NCBI GenBank assembly: GCA_013376995.1
Contig: JACAAZ010000001.1
Coordinates: forward strand, 227,289 to 291,288
DNA: 64,000 bases
Direction of reading: 5' to 3'
Source: Bacteroidota bacterium
GTDB lineage: Bacteria; Bacteroidota; Bacteroidia; Bacteroidales; UBA4417
Part shown: positions 56,526-64,000 of the stretch, piece after piece
Numbering within the stretch: position 1 is the first letter of the stretch
Layout: the number at the start of each line of letters is the position of its first letter
Made by a program: the position numbers and the translations under genes
The notes under the pieces: model-generated
Told to the model about the DNA's origin: nothing
Databases searched by the model: none
Seen by the model: only the letters and a program-made list of their open reading frames with translations

Positions 56526-57449
56526 ATGAATACAAGATTTCGCATAATTACAATTTTGTCAATTATTATTTCAATAATTGCTTGCCAGAAAGTACCCATT
56601 ACGGGAAGGAAACAGCTAAAATTGATTCCCCGCAGTACAATGACCCAAATGGGCAACGAAAGCTATGCCTCATTTTTAAAGGAGAATCCCCCCGTAAATC
56701 CTCCAACAATGCAATCAGAAGAAGTAACTTCTGTCGGACAAAGAATAAGCGCAGCTGTTGAAAAATACATGAATGATAATGGTTTTTCCGATAGGATTCA
56801 GGGGTATAAGTGGGATTTCAATGTTGTTCAGAGTTCAGAGGTTAACGCATGGTGTATGCCGGGAGGGAAAGTTGTTGTGTATACCGGGATACTGCCTCTT
56901 ACAAAGGATGACGCGGGACTTGCAGTTGTTTTAGGGCATGAAATTGCTCATGCTATTGCTGACCATGGCAATGAACGAATGAGTCAGCAGTTGGCCCTAC
57001 AACTTGGTGGTATGTCACTTGCTGTAGCTATGCAACAAAAACCGCAACAGACGCAGAATATATTTCTTTCTGCTTACGGTGTAGGATCACAATTGGGAGA
57101 ATTAGCTTTTTCGAGGCAGCACGAACTTGAAGCCGATAAACTAGGATTAATTTTTATGGCAATGGCAGGATATGATCCAAACCGGGCAATAAGTTTCTGG
57201 AAAGAGATGTCTGCCCAGGGAGGAAACAAACCACCTGAAATTTTAAGCACTCATCCATCAGATGCCAGGAGAATTGCCCAGATACAGTCCTTTTTGCCGG
57301 ATGCAATGAAATATTACAAACCAGGTTCACAAGGCTATAACCTTAAACCTGGTAATACAGAACCAAAAGGAAATTCGGTCAAGACACCGGCAACCCCTTC
57401 AAATCCTCAGCCAGCAAGTAAACCTGGTAAAGGAATTAAGAGAAAATAG
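56526..57449 (+). CDS. M48-family zinc metallopeptidase lipoprotein
   Basis: A predicted lipoprotein of about 307 residues (cysteine 20 in IIACQ). The zinc motif HEIAHAIADHGNERM and the third-ligand glutamate in HELEADKLGLIFM are intact. N-terminal residues include the typical VPITGRKQLKLIP of M48 lipoproteins (BepA/YcaL-like). The C-terminal 50 residues are rich in Pro, Gly and Lys and look disordered. It would act in the periplasm or at the outer membrane on protein quality control. I use the ATG giving MNTRFRIITI; an in-frame ATG at 56499 overlaps clpS. Confidence 0.93.
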   Translation: MNTRFRIITILSIIISIIACQKVPITGRKQLKLIPRSTMTQMGNESYASFLKENPPVNPPTMQSEEVTSVGQRISAAVEKYMNDNGFSDRIQGYKWDFNVVQSSEVNAWCMPGGKVVVYTGILPLTKDDAGLAVVLGHEIAHAIADHGNERMSQQLALQLGGMSLAVAMQQKPQQTQNIFLSAYGVGSQLGELAFSRQHELEADKLGLIFMAMAGYDPNRAISFWKEMSAQGGNKPPEILSTHPSDARRIAQIQSFLPDAMKYYKPGSQGYNLKPGNTEPKGNSVKTPATPSNPQPASKPGKGIKRK

Positions 57450-57478
57450 GTTAGCGGACGGATCTATGATAAGATTTT

Positions 57479-57510
57479 TAAACGCCCGCAGAAATCGGGC
57501 GTTTATTATT
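57479..57510 (+). terminator. intrinsic terminator after M48 gene
   Basis: The 8-bp stem AACGCCCG/CGGGCGTT with a 7-nt loop is followed by TTTATT. It separates the M48 gene from the Rel-type gene. Confidence 0.82.
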
Positions 57511-57547
57511 TGGCAGATGCACATTTGATTTACTAGATTGAAAGAGA

Positions 57548-59752
57548 ATGAAGGATACAGATAGTGGAGAGCTATTCAAAAACTACAGGCAGCAATATGA
57601 CCTGTTGATGGAATCATGCCGCCATATTTCATCGACTGAAGATAAAAATAGTATCAGGCAGGCATTTGAAGAAGTCAGGACTACTTTATTGGAAAATAGG
57701 GACGAGCGGAACGAAGAAGCCATTCTGCATTCGATTTCTGTTGCAAGGATCGTTGCTGAAGAAATGGAAATGGATACAACCGGTATACTCTCAGCATTGC
57801 TTCTCGATATCAGTTATGACAAGCCCGAGGTGATAGATTCACTAAAAAACCAATACGGTAAAAAGGTTGTTGATATCCTCATTAATCTCAAGAGGATAGC
57901 TGATCTGAGAATGGATAAAGTTTCCATCAATTCTGAGAATTTTATTCAGCTCCTTCTCACTATGGCTGTTGATGTGCGGGTTATCCTGATTCGCCTTGCT
58001 GATCGGTTGAACTTGATGAGGATCATTGATAAACTGCCAAATGAAAGCCAGCAGCAAATATCAATTGAAACATCAAATCTTTACTCCCCCTTGGCTCATA
58101 GACTTGGTTTGTACAGGATCAAGACAGAACTTGAGGAACTTGCAATGCAGCATGCATATCCTGAAGTTTTTACAGGAATTTCAAGAAAAATTGAAGATTC
58201 CAGGGATGAGCAAAATTCATACTTTAAAAAATTCATTCGACCAATTGACAAGGAATTGGCAGGCCATGGCCTTGATTATGAATTAAAGTTCCGGATCAAG
58301 TCCATTCCGTCAATCTGGAATAAAATGAAGAAGCAACATATTGAATTTGAGCAGGTTTATGACTATTTTGCTATCCGGATCATCCTAAAAAGTCCATTTG
58401 ATAGCGAGAAAGATGATTGCTGGAAAGCTTATTCTCTGATCACAAATATTTACCCTCCTAATCCATCCCGGTTAAGAGATTGGATATCCGCACCCAAGCC
58501 TAATGGTTATGAATCACTTCATACAACAGTCCAGGGCCCGTTAGGAAGATCAGTTGAAGTCCAAATTAGGACTAAGCGAATGGATGAGGCAGCAGAAAAG
58601 GGGAGGGCTGCCCACTGGAAATACAAGGAAGGTCCTGCAAACCAGGCTGAAACAGCAGATCAATGGCTGGCAAGTATCAGGTCGATGCTCGAAAATTATT
58701 CTCCAGGTCAAGATGAGATGAGTGCCGGCACAAAAATGGAGTTGTTCTCCGATTATGTTTTTGCATTTACACCAACAGGAGACCTGAAAAAGCTGAAGGC
58801 AGGTGCAACAGTCCTCGATTTTGCTTTTGATATTCATACAGATGTCGGACAGAAATGTTCAGGAGCTAAAGTCAATAATAATTATGTCCCTCTGAAGCAT
58901 ATTTTGCACACAGGTGACCAGGTAGAGATCATAACCACAAAAAGCCAGAAACCAAATAAGGATTGGCTTACCTATGTAACTACGTCCAAGGCAATTTCGA
59001 AGATAAAAAGATGCCTTAAAGAAGCTGAATACTCCCAGGCGGATCGAGGTAAAGGCATGTTGCAGAGGAAGATCAGCCAGTTGAAGATGAACTACAGCGA
59101 TGAGATTGCCAATAAATTAGTAAATGTTTACAAAGCTGCAAGTACCCTTGACCTTTTCCATGGCATAGCCGAAGGCAAATACGACCTGATAAAAATCAAG
59201 GAATTTCTATTGCCTGTAGCAAAGGCAGATGAATCCAAACTTCCGGATAAACCCTTCACCAAGGATATTTTGGTTCCTGCAAAAAAGGAACATCCTGTTA
59301 AAGCGCTTGTTATTATAAATGAAGATACTCCCCTGGATGATGTGAAGTTGGCCCGTTGTTGCCAACCTGTATTGGGTGATGAGATCTTTGGTTTTGTAAC
59401 TGTAGCGGAAGGAATCAAGATCCACAGGACATCTTGTACGAATGCCCTGGATATGCATTTGAGATATTCCTACAGGATTGTTAAAGCGAGATGGGCTGAA
59501 AAGACTGAAATATCCGCATATGTAACCACTATAACAATTACCGGTGATGATCAGCTTGGAATGCTGAATCAGATATCGGATACCTTAACACATGAGTTGA
59601 AGGCGAACATCCGGTCCATTAATTTATCTAGTGCTAATGGTAAATTTGAAGGTAATATTTCGATCAATGTAGATGGAAAATCTCATCTTGACCTCATTAT
59701 AGCCAGGTTATCCAAATTAAAAGGCATAAAGAAAGTAATCCGGGAAAAATAG
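57548..59752 (+). CDS. RelA/SpoT-family (p)ppGpp synthetase with degenerate hydrolase domain
   Basis: A 734-residue long RSH protein. The synthetase domain (about 230-370) is intact, with RIKSIPSIWNKMKK, YDYFAIRI, NGYESLHTT and VEVQIRT; the RxKD position reads RLRD. TGS, helical, zinc-finger-like (CCQPVLGDEIFGFV) and C-terminal ACT domains follow. The N-terminal HD domain keeps H61 but the HD motif reads LLLD (L86 D87) and the ED-type motif is absent, so it is unlikely to hydrolyse (p)ppGpp. The enzyme is predicted to be synthetase-only; a second RSH enzyme is expected elsewhere. Confidence 0.9.
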   Translation: MKDTDSGELFKNYRQQYDLLMESCRHISSTEDKNSIRQAFEEVRTTLLENRDERNEEAILHSISVARIVAEEMEMDTTGILSALLLDISYDKPEVIDSLKNQYGKKVVDILINLKRIADLRMDKVSINSENFIQLLLTMAVDVRVILIRLADRLNLMRIIDKLPNESQQQISIETSNLYSPLAHRLGLYRIKTELEELAMQHAYPEVFTGISRKIEDSRDEQNSYFKKFIRPIDKELAGHGLDYELKFRIKSIPSIWNKMKKQHIEFEQVYDYFAIRIILKSPFDSEKDDCWKAYSLITNIYPPNPSRLRDWISAPKPNGYESLHTTVQGPLGRSVEVQIRTKRMDEAAEKGRAAHWKYKEGPANQAETADQWLASIRSMLENYSPGQDEMSAGTKMELFSDYVFAFTPTGDLKKLKAGATVLDFAFDIHTDVGQKCSGAKVNNNYVPLKHILHTGDQVEIITTKSQKPNKDWLTYVTTSKAISKIKRCLKEAEYSQADRGKGMLQRKISQLKMNYSDEIANKLVNVYKAASTLDLFHGIAEGKYDLIKIKEFLLPVAKADESKLPDKPFTKDILVPAKKEHPVKALVIINEDTPLDDVKLARCCQPVLGDEIFGFVTVAEGIKIHRTSCTNALDMHLRYSYRIVKARWAEKTEISAYVTTITITGDDQLGMLNQISDTLTHELKANIRSINLSSANGKFEGNISINVDGKSHLDLIIARLSKLKGIKKVIREK

Positions 59753-59757
59753 ATTGT

Positions 59758-60216
59758 ATGACGGATCCTAATCTTGGCAGAATTCTAATTGACGAAGGAA
59801 GTATCTTGTATTTCAAGGTCATGAACATTGTTAGCCTGCAGGATAACCGGGATTACTATATACTTGAAGATCCGAACGGACTTAAGCATTTTATTGATGC
59901 AGAGGCTTATGCGACTTATGGAATTAAGATCGGAAGTAAATTAAAGTGTAAAGTTGATAAGATCAATTGCACTGGCAGAATATTATTGGAACCTGAGCAT
60001 CCGATTTATGTCGATGGACAAACTTATTTCTTTAAGGTTATTTCAGTAAACGAATCCGGAGTGAATAACAATATAGTGGTTGAGGACATTTTTCAAAATC
60101 GAATCGAAGTAAACATACAAAACATTAAAAATCAGCTTGGAAAAGATGTAGAATCTTTAAAGGCTGTTGTAATAAAAGTAAAAAAAGGTAGACCCATTCT
60201 TGAGTTCGTGGATTAG
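59758..60216 (+). CDS. tandem OB-like protein of unknown function
   Basis: A 152-residue soluble protein with no known motif that I recognise. It appears to contain two related halves of about 75 residues, each starting with a similar phrase (ILYFKVMNIVS and TYFFKVISVNE) and each rich in alternating hydrophobic and polar residues typical of small beta-barrels, such as OB or S1 folds. The first half ends with CKVDKINCTGRILLEPEHP, and the next begins right after. It starts 5 bp after the stop of the RSH gene, so the two are probably co-transcribed. A role in RNA or ribosome binding is only a guess. Confidence 0.6.
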   Translation: MTDPNLGRILIDEGSILYFKVMNIVSLQDNRDYYILEDPNGLKHFIDAEAYATYGIKIGSKLKCKVDKINCTGRILLEPEHPIYVDGQTYFFKVISVNESGVNNNIVVEDIFQNRIEVNIQNIKNQLGKDVESLKAVVIKVKKGRPILEFVD

Positions 60217-60966
60217 AATTTGTGAATTGCAATTTAACTTATTGATAATCAAGTAACGATTTAGTCATCTGCACTATTAACAATTGTTCATATCCCTGGT
60301 TCTCTTTTTGTTCAGTAGTTTCCAGCCAAATACTTGATTTACAGGTATGAAAAGAGTTACCTTTATTTCACCGGATATGATTATCCAAAGCTTAATCAGG
60401 AAACGGAAATGATCCTTGAAAAAGGAACCAAATTCGAAACCTGGGTTTCCTGAAATTGAAAATCTGAGAAGGTATTCGACCAAGGAGAGCATGAGAGATG
60501 TTTACCGCAAGGAAGGCAATCATCATTAAAGCAAAGGATATCTGCAGAGGTCAGATTCAGGATTAAAGGAGCAGATTGGCAACAACCTGACCTGAAATCC
60601 AGAAAATCCGAAAGAGTACGTAAGGAAATTTAGGACCAGTAAAATGAATCAGGGGAGAAGGATTGGAGACAATTCCGCTATCCCGGAAAAATCAAAGGAC
60701 AGTTCTACGGGACGACCAATGATTCCGCCTCCATCTGCAAAAACTGCCAGCCAGGTTAACTAATCCGCATGGAAAAGAAACCGGCCAACGTTTCGAAAAG
60801 AACTGGCATCGCAAGAAGTTAGAACTATTGAAACTTAAGCAGAAAGCCGAAAGAAAGGTGCAAATCATTCGAATAGGCCAACTTAGTAAACTTCGTCAAA
60901 AGAGATGAAAAGTTGATTTTGCAGAAAACATCTGGCCAGGATAACAACCACGGTTGTTATTCATGG
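60217..60966. pseudogene. ORF-poor tract with possible decayed coding fragments
   Basis: About 750 bp contain no long reading frame on either strand; one minus-strand open frame of 71 codons (60277-60492) lacks a plausible composition. Two short plus-strand frames lie head to tail in different frames: one (about 60640-60760) reads ..RYPGKIKGQFYGTTND.. followed by CKNC, and the next (about 60734-60908) is Lys/Arg-rich. This could be a decayed transposase or other gene, or a structured RNA that ends in the terminator just downstream. I cannot identify it. The terminator at 60967-61010 shows that something on this strand is transcribed. Confidence 0.3.
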
Positions 60967-61010
60967 GATGGGGAACTTTTCTGAACGGAAAGTTCCCCAT
61001 CATTTTTTTA
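60967..61010 (+). terminator. strong intrinsic terminator of an unidentified transcript
   Basis: A perfect 13-bp stem (GATGGGGAACTTT/AAAGTTCCCCATC) with a 9-nt loop is followed by seven T residues. It lies more than 750 bp after the nearest plus-strand gene. Confidence 0.9.
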
Positions 61011-61040
61011 CGTAAGCGTATCTTAAACAGGTGTTTATGA

Positions 61041-61075
61041 GCAAAAAAAAAGAGGCTTTAATAGCCTCTTATTTT
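61041..61075 (-). terminator. intrinsic terminator of the acidic-tail protein gene
   Basis: The 8-bp stem AAGAGGCT/AGCCTCTT has A-rich and T-rich flanks; on the minus strand it is followed by a T run. It serves the minus-strand gene at 61217-61525, leaving a 3' leader of about 150 nt. Confidence 0.75.
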
Positions 61076-61216
61076 GTTTTTTAATTAATCCGTTCTGGTA
61101 CTTTCTGTTATACTAACATGCAAAAGCTAAAGTAGTATATTCGAATGATCGGTTGCAAATTTCATTTGTTAATAGTTGTTAAGAATCAAAATATGAATCG
61201 AATAAAGGAAATATCA

Positions 61217-61525
61217 TTATTCTTCCTTCTCAGATTCGTGTTCTTCTTCTTCTGCCACATCACCTGATTCCTTAACATCGCTGGTTTCTTCAAAGAAATC
61301 TTCATCATCCTTTTCCGATTTATTGTCGACCTTGACAGGGACCTTAATCAGGTAACTTGCTTCATCTGTATCCACAGTTATTGCAAAGAAAAACGAATCA
61401 CCACCTGACTTAACCTTAATCGTATGATTAACCCATCCTAGCGGATATTTCTTTCTAATAGCCTCCATTAATTCCGGAGACACATTGGCGTAATTGATTA
61501 TGAGCTTCTTACGTTCAGTATGCAT
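61217..61525 (-). CDS. small protein with acidic C-terminal tail, function unknown
   Basis: A 102-residue protein. The N-terminal 65 residues (MHTERKKLIINYANVSPELM start, then IRKKYPLGWVNHTIKV and FFFAITVDTDEASYLIKVPVKV) look like a compact alpha/beta domain, and the last 35 residues are almost all Asp, Glu, Ser and Lys, probably disordered. Similar proteins occur in Bacteroidota genomes but I know no assigned function. It is a single-gene unit. Confidence 0.65.
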   Translation of the reverse strand: MHTERKKLIINYANVSPELMEAIRKKYPLGWVNHTIKVKSGGDSFFFAITVDTDEASYLIKVPVKVDNKSEKDDEDFFEETSDVKESGDVAEEEEHESEKEE

Positions 61526-61631
61526 ATTATCAATAATTCAGATCATTGAAAGCACAATTATACAAAACAATTTTAAAAATTGTGTATCTTTTGGATTATT
61601 TAACAATGTTCCGGTAATTTTTTGTTTCCGA

Positions 61632-63659
61632 TCAGATCAAGTTTAGTACTAGCGCGGTGCGGCTTGTGAGATAAACTCTTAAAAAATTCGTTCTGCTTTC
61701 CTTTTTGTGAAGAGTTGTAAAGATGGTTTCTTCATCAATCCGGCCATGACCGTCAAACTCTTTGGCATCGGTGTTCAACACAATTTTATAGTCTCCACCC
61801 ATAGGCACAGCAAATTCATAATCAGGTATTGACCTGTCAGGGCTAAAATTAAAGAGAAAGACAAGCCCGGACCGCTCAAATATAATACACTTATTATCTT
61901 CATCCATATTGAGCAGGTGAGCATACAAAGACGTCTGAAGGAACTGGAATTTGTTTGCCAGGCTGATCATAGCTCTATCAAAATCTGCAAGAAAATGATA
62001 TTTGAGCAATTTATTATCAACCAGGGACCATTGGCGTCTGGCGTGAAGGTAACTCCAGTCATTGCCAACTCTTGGGAAATCTATCCATTCAGGATGTCCG
62101 AATTCGTTTCCCATAAAATTAAGATAGGCTTGACCACCAAGTGCTATGGTAAAAAGGCGGATCATTTTATGAAGTGCGATACCCCTGTTAATTATTGGAT
62201 TGGTATCATCCTTTTGCATATGAAAATACATCTCCTTATCCATAAGCCTGAATGCGATCGTTTTATCTCCAACCAAAGCCTGGTCATGGGATTCACAATA
62301 AGCAACTGTTCTAACGTAGGGCAGCCTGTCATTTAAAACATGCCACATTTCTGCCATGCTCCATTCTTCATCACGGAATTCCTTGAGGTATTTGATCCAA
62401 AAATCAGGTATTCCCATACCTAAACGATAATCAAATCCTAATCCTCCATCCTTTATATTAAGTGATAAGCCAGGCATACCAGTTACATCCTCAGCAATTG
62501 TAATTGCTTCAGGTTTTACAAGGTGTGAAAGGTAATTAGCCAATTGCAGGTATGTTACAGCATCCCATTCAACTCCTTGAGTAAAGTACTTCTGAATGGA
62601 ATCAATTGGTTCATCTCCATGGTGGTAATACATCATGGATCCTACGCCATCAAACCGGAACCCGTCAAAATGAAACTCCTCTAACCAAAATTTGATATTG
62701 GAAAGCAAAAATTGAAGTACTTCTGATTTACCATAATCAAAAAGTTTCGAATCCCAATTCGGATGTTCACCCCTTGCACCAGGATGAAAGTATTGATTCT
62801 CAGTACCATCAAATTGGTTTAAGCCTTCATTCAGATTCTTTACTGTATGTGAATGAACCAGGTCCATAATTACAGCCATTCCCAACTTATGGGCGGTTTT
62901 TACAAGGGTCTTAAGTTCTTCAGGCGTTCCAAACCTGCTGGATACAGCAAAGAAATTTGCGACATGGTAACCAAAGGAACCATAATACGGATGTTCCTGT
63001 ATAGCCATTAATTGAATGGCATTGTAACCTGCTTTCTTTATCCTTGGAAGCACCAGTTCTGTAAACTCAGTATAAGTGCCAATTCCTTCCTTCTCCTGGG
63101 CCATTCCAACATGAGCTTCATAGATCAACAACTGTTTCAATCCTTTGGCAGTAAACGAATCACCTTTCCAGTTGAATTCACCTGGAAACCATAACTGACC
63201 AGAATAATTCTTTGTATCCTCATCCTGAATTACCCTCTGGATATAGGCTGGTATGCGGGGATGAGATCCTATCTGGCTATTTACCAGTACCTTAATTTTG
63301 CTTCCATGTGTAAACCGATCCTTGTAAGCTTCGAAATCAAGTTTGATTTCCCAAATATCATTATCTACCCTGTATAAAGGATGTGAACTCATATTCCAAT
63401 CGTTGAATTCACCTGTAAGAAACAATGAATGCGCAGATGGTGCCCATTCACGATAGATCCAGCAGTTCTCTTTTTTACAGAAAGTTATACCCATGTATTC
63501 ATAAGCAGACGCAAAAGAGACAATTCCCTTGTGGTAAGCTTCAATGGATGCCAATCTCGCATTAAATCTATTGTAACGGTCTATAATATCCTGTGTAACA
63601 GGCTTTAACCATGGATCATACTCAATGATAGCGGGAATATTTTGGTTTTGTGATGACAT
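61632..63659 (-). CDS. glgB: 1,4-alpha-glucan branching enzyme, GH13_8 (eukaryotic) type
   Basis: A 675-residue alpha-amylase-family enzyme that forms alpha-1,6 branches in glycogen. An N-terminal CBM48-like domain carries the WIYREWAPSAHSLFLTGEFNDW motif. The catalytic GH13 barrel has the nucleophile region FRFDGVGSMMYYHHG, the acid/base ITIAEDVTGMPG and the transition-state-stabilising ESHDQALVGDKTIAF. These motif spellings are those of the eukaryotic GBE1-like branch rather than classical bacterial GlgB. No other glycogen genes lie in the window. Confidence 0.93.
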   Translation of the reverse strand: MSSQNQNIPAIIEYDPWLKPVTQDIIDRYNRFNARLASIEAYHKGIVSFASAYEYMGITFCKKENCWIYREWAPSAHSLFLTGEFNDWNMSSHPLYRVDNDIWEIKLDFEAYKDRFTHGSKIKVLVNSQIGSHPRIPAYIQRVIQDEDTKNYSGQLWFPGEFNWKGDSFTAKGLKQLLIYEAHVGMAQEKEGIGTYTEFTELVLPRIKKAGYNAIQLMAIQEHPYYGSFGYHVANFFAVSSRFGTPEELKTLVKTAHKLGMAVIMDLVHSHTVKNLNEGLNQFDGTENQYFHPGARGEHPNWDSKLFDYGKSEVLQFLLSNIKFWLEEFHFDGFRFDGVGSMMYYHHGDEPIDSIQKYFTQGVEWDAVTYLQLANYLSHLVKPEAITIAEDVTGMPGLSLNIKDGGLGFDYRLGMGIPDFWIKYLKEFRDEEWSMAEMWHVLNDRLPYVRTVAYCESHDQALVGDKTIAFRLMDKEMYFHMQKDDTNPIINRGIALHKMIRLFTIALGGQAYLNFMGNEFGHPEWIDFPRVGNDWSYLHARRQWSLVDNKLLKYHFLADFDRAMISLANKFQFLQTSLYAHLLNMDEDNKCIIFERSGLVFLFNFSPDRSIPDYEFAVPMGGDYKIVLNTDAKEFDGHGRIDEETIFTTLHKKESRTNFLRVYLTSRTALVLNLI

Positions 63660-63697
63660 AATTAATTGTATTTATTGTGGATAGGAGAGGAGCCTAA

Positions 63698-64000
63698 CTA
63701 TTTTACCGGGTAAAGGATATCGGTCTGCCATTTTAAGGAATCCTTTTCGATGTTCGGATCCGTTAAATAGACTTCCCAGGGAGCACCTGTAATAATTTGG
63801 TTTTTATCATGGATGTACTTTTCAATAGCTCTATATACAACGGATGTTTTGTTATAGGGCCCAAAGTAACTCGACATTACCGTTCTTTGTGAAGGAATTA
63901 CGTAGCAATTAATGCCGTGAGGTGGTTCAATCCTGATGTCAACCTGAAGACCAGCTTCCAGATCAAAAGATTGGTTGGAATAGTTATGATAAATGGCAAA
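63698..64000 (-). CDS. GyrI-like small-molecule-binding domain protein (partial)
   Basis: The C-terminal 100 residues of a protein that runs off the right edge; the stop is a TAG at 63698-63700. The sequence SSYFGPYNKTSVVYRAIEKYI followed by TGAPWEVYLTDPN and a final WQTDILYPVK is the GyrI-like/AraC effector-binding fold. Without the N-terminus it cannot be said whether a DNA-binding domain is attached. It lies about 40 bp upstream of the branching enzyme on the same strand and could be in the same transcript. Confidence 0.8.
   Translation of the reverse strand, partial: FAIYHNYSNQSFDLEAGLQVDIRIEPPHGINCYVIPSQRTVMSSYFGPYNKTSVVYRAIEKYIHDKNQIITGAPWEVYLTDPNIEKDSLKWQTDILYPVK

Noticed and set aside
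60277-60492. A 71-codon minus-strand frame in the ORF-poor tract
   Set aside because: It has a hydrophobic, atypical composition, no homology that I recognise, and no regulatory signals; it may be accidental.

Overview
The window is a chromosomal segment of a Bacteroidota bacterium, probably of the Bacteroidales/Marinilabiliales type. Lineage markers seen directly include a subtilisin-like protease with a type IX secretion C-terminal sorting domain, LruC and FISUMP surface lipoproteins, a FeoA-FeoB fusion, a GldI-like lipoprotein isomerase, an orphan GroES-like protein, DUF5063 and DUF6580 family proteins, and many TAnnTTTG promoter -7 boxes where Shine-Dalgarno sequences are weak. Most genes are housekeeping. 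No rRNA, tRNA, CRISPR array, intact insertion sequence or prophage was recognised.

Layout. 1-245 is a degenerate 7-bp tandem repeat. 276-8722 (+) holds a DoxX/MauE-like membrane protein, an OppB-like permease, tpiA, prmA and a secreted 1496-residue protein of unknown function. A REP-like array (8728-8906) precedes plsY and dnaN. Two surface lipoproteins (LruC, FISUMP) converge at about 13.1-13.4 kb. 14.4-25.3 kb (-) carries an ABC-F ATPase, a cold-shock protein, pckA, ppdK, a glutamine amidotransferase and uvrA. 25.7-30.1 kb (+) carries an ECF sigma factor with a 58-residue downstream protein, nth, bcp, recA and a TPR lipoprotein. 30.1-33.5 kb (-) is a feo iron-uptake operon with an M50-type peptidase inside it. 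Next come a DUF5063 protein, rplS and trmD (-), interleaved with a trans-sulfuration enzyme and a UbiA-like membrane protein (+), then the secreted S8 protease.

After an AT-rich 0.9-kb gap come an XRE regulator, ndk, a DHH phosphoesterase and two FKBP lipoproteins. 44.5-52.3 kb (-) holds cysQ, uvrB, an EEP-family protein, two rhomboids and mutL. 52.6-60.2 kb has a GroES-like protein, a DUF6580 membrane protein, a YtcJ-like amidohydrolase, a CoA-type NUDIX hydrolase, clpS, an M48 lipoprotein, a Rel-type (p)ppGpp enzyme and a tandem OB-like protein. An ORF-poor 1-kb tract ending in a strong terminator follows. The right end (-) carries a small acidic protein, a eukaryotic-type glycogen branching enzyme and a partial GyrI-like protein.

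Several genes fit together functionally. DNA repair is well represented (uvrA, uvrB, mutL, nth, recA). pckA and ppdK sit side by side at the PEP/pyruvate/oxaloacetate node. Envelope folding and proteolysis are served by the FKBPs, rhomboids, M48, M50 and S8 enzymes. I did not find a convincing new multi-gene system. The best leads are the Rel protein with a lost HD motif, the M50 peptidase inside the feo operon, the ORF-poor tract at 60.2-61.0 kb, the 1496-residue secreted protein, and the two repeat arrays.
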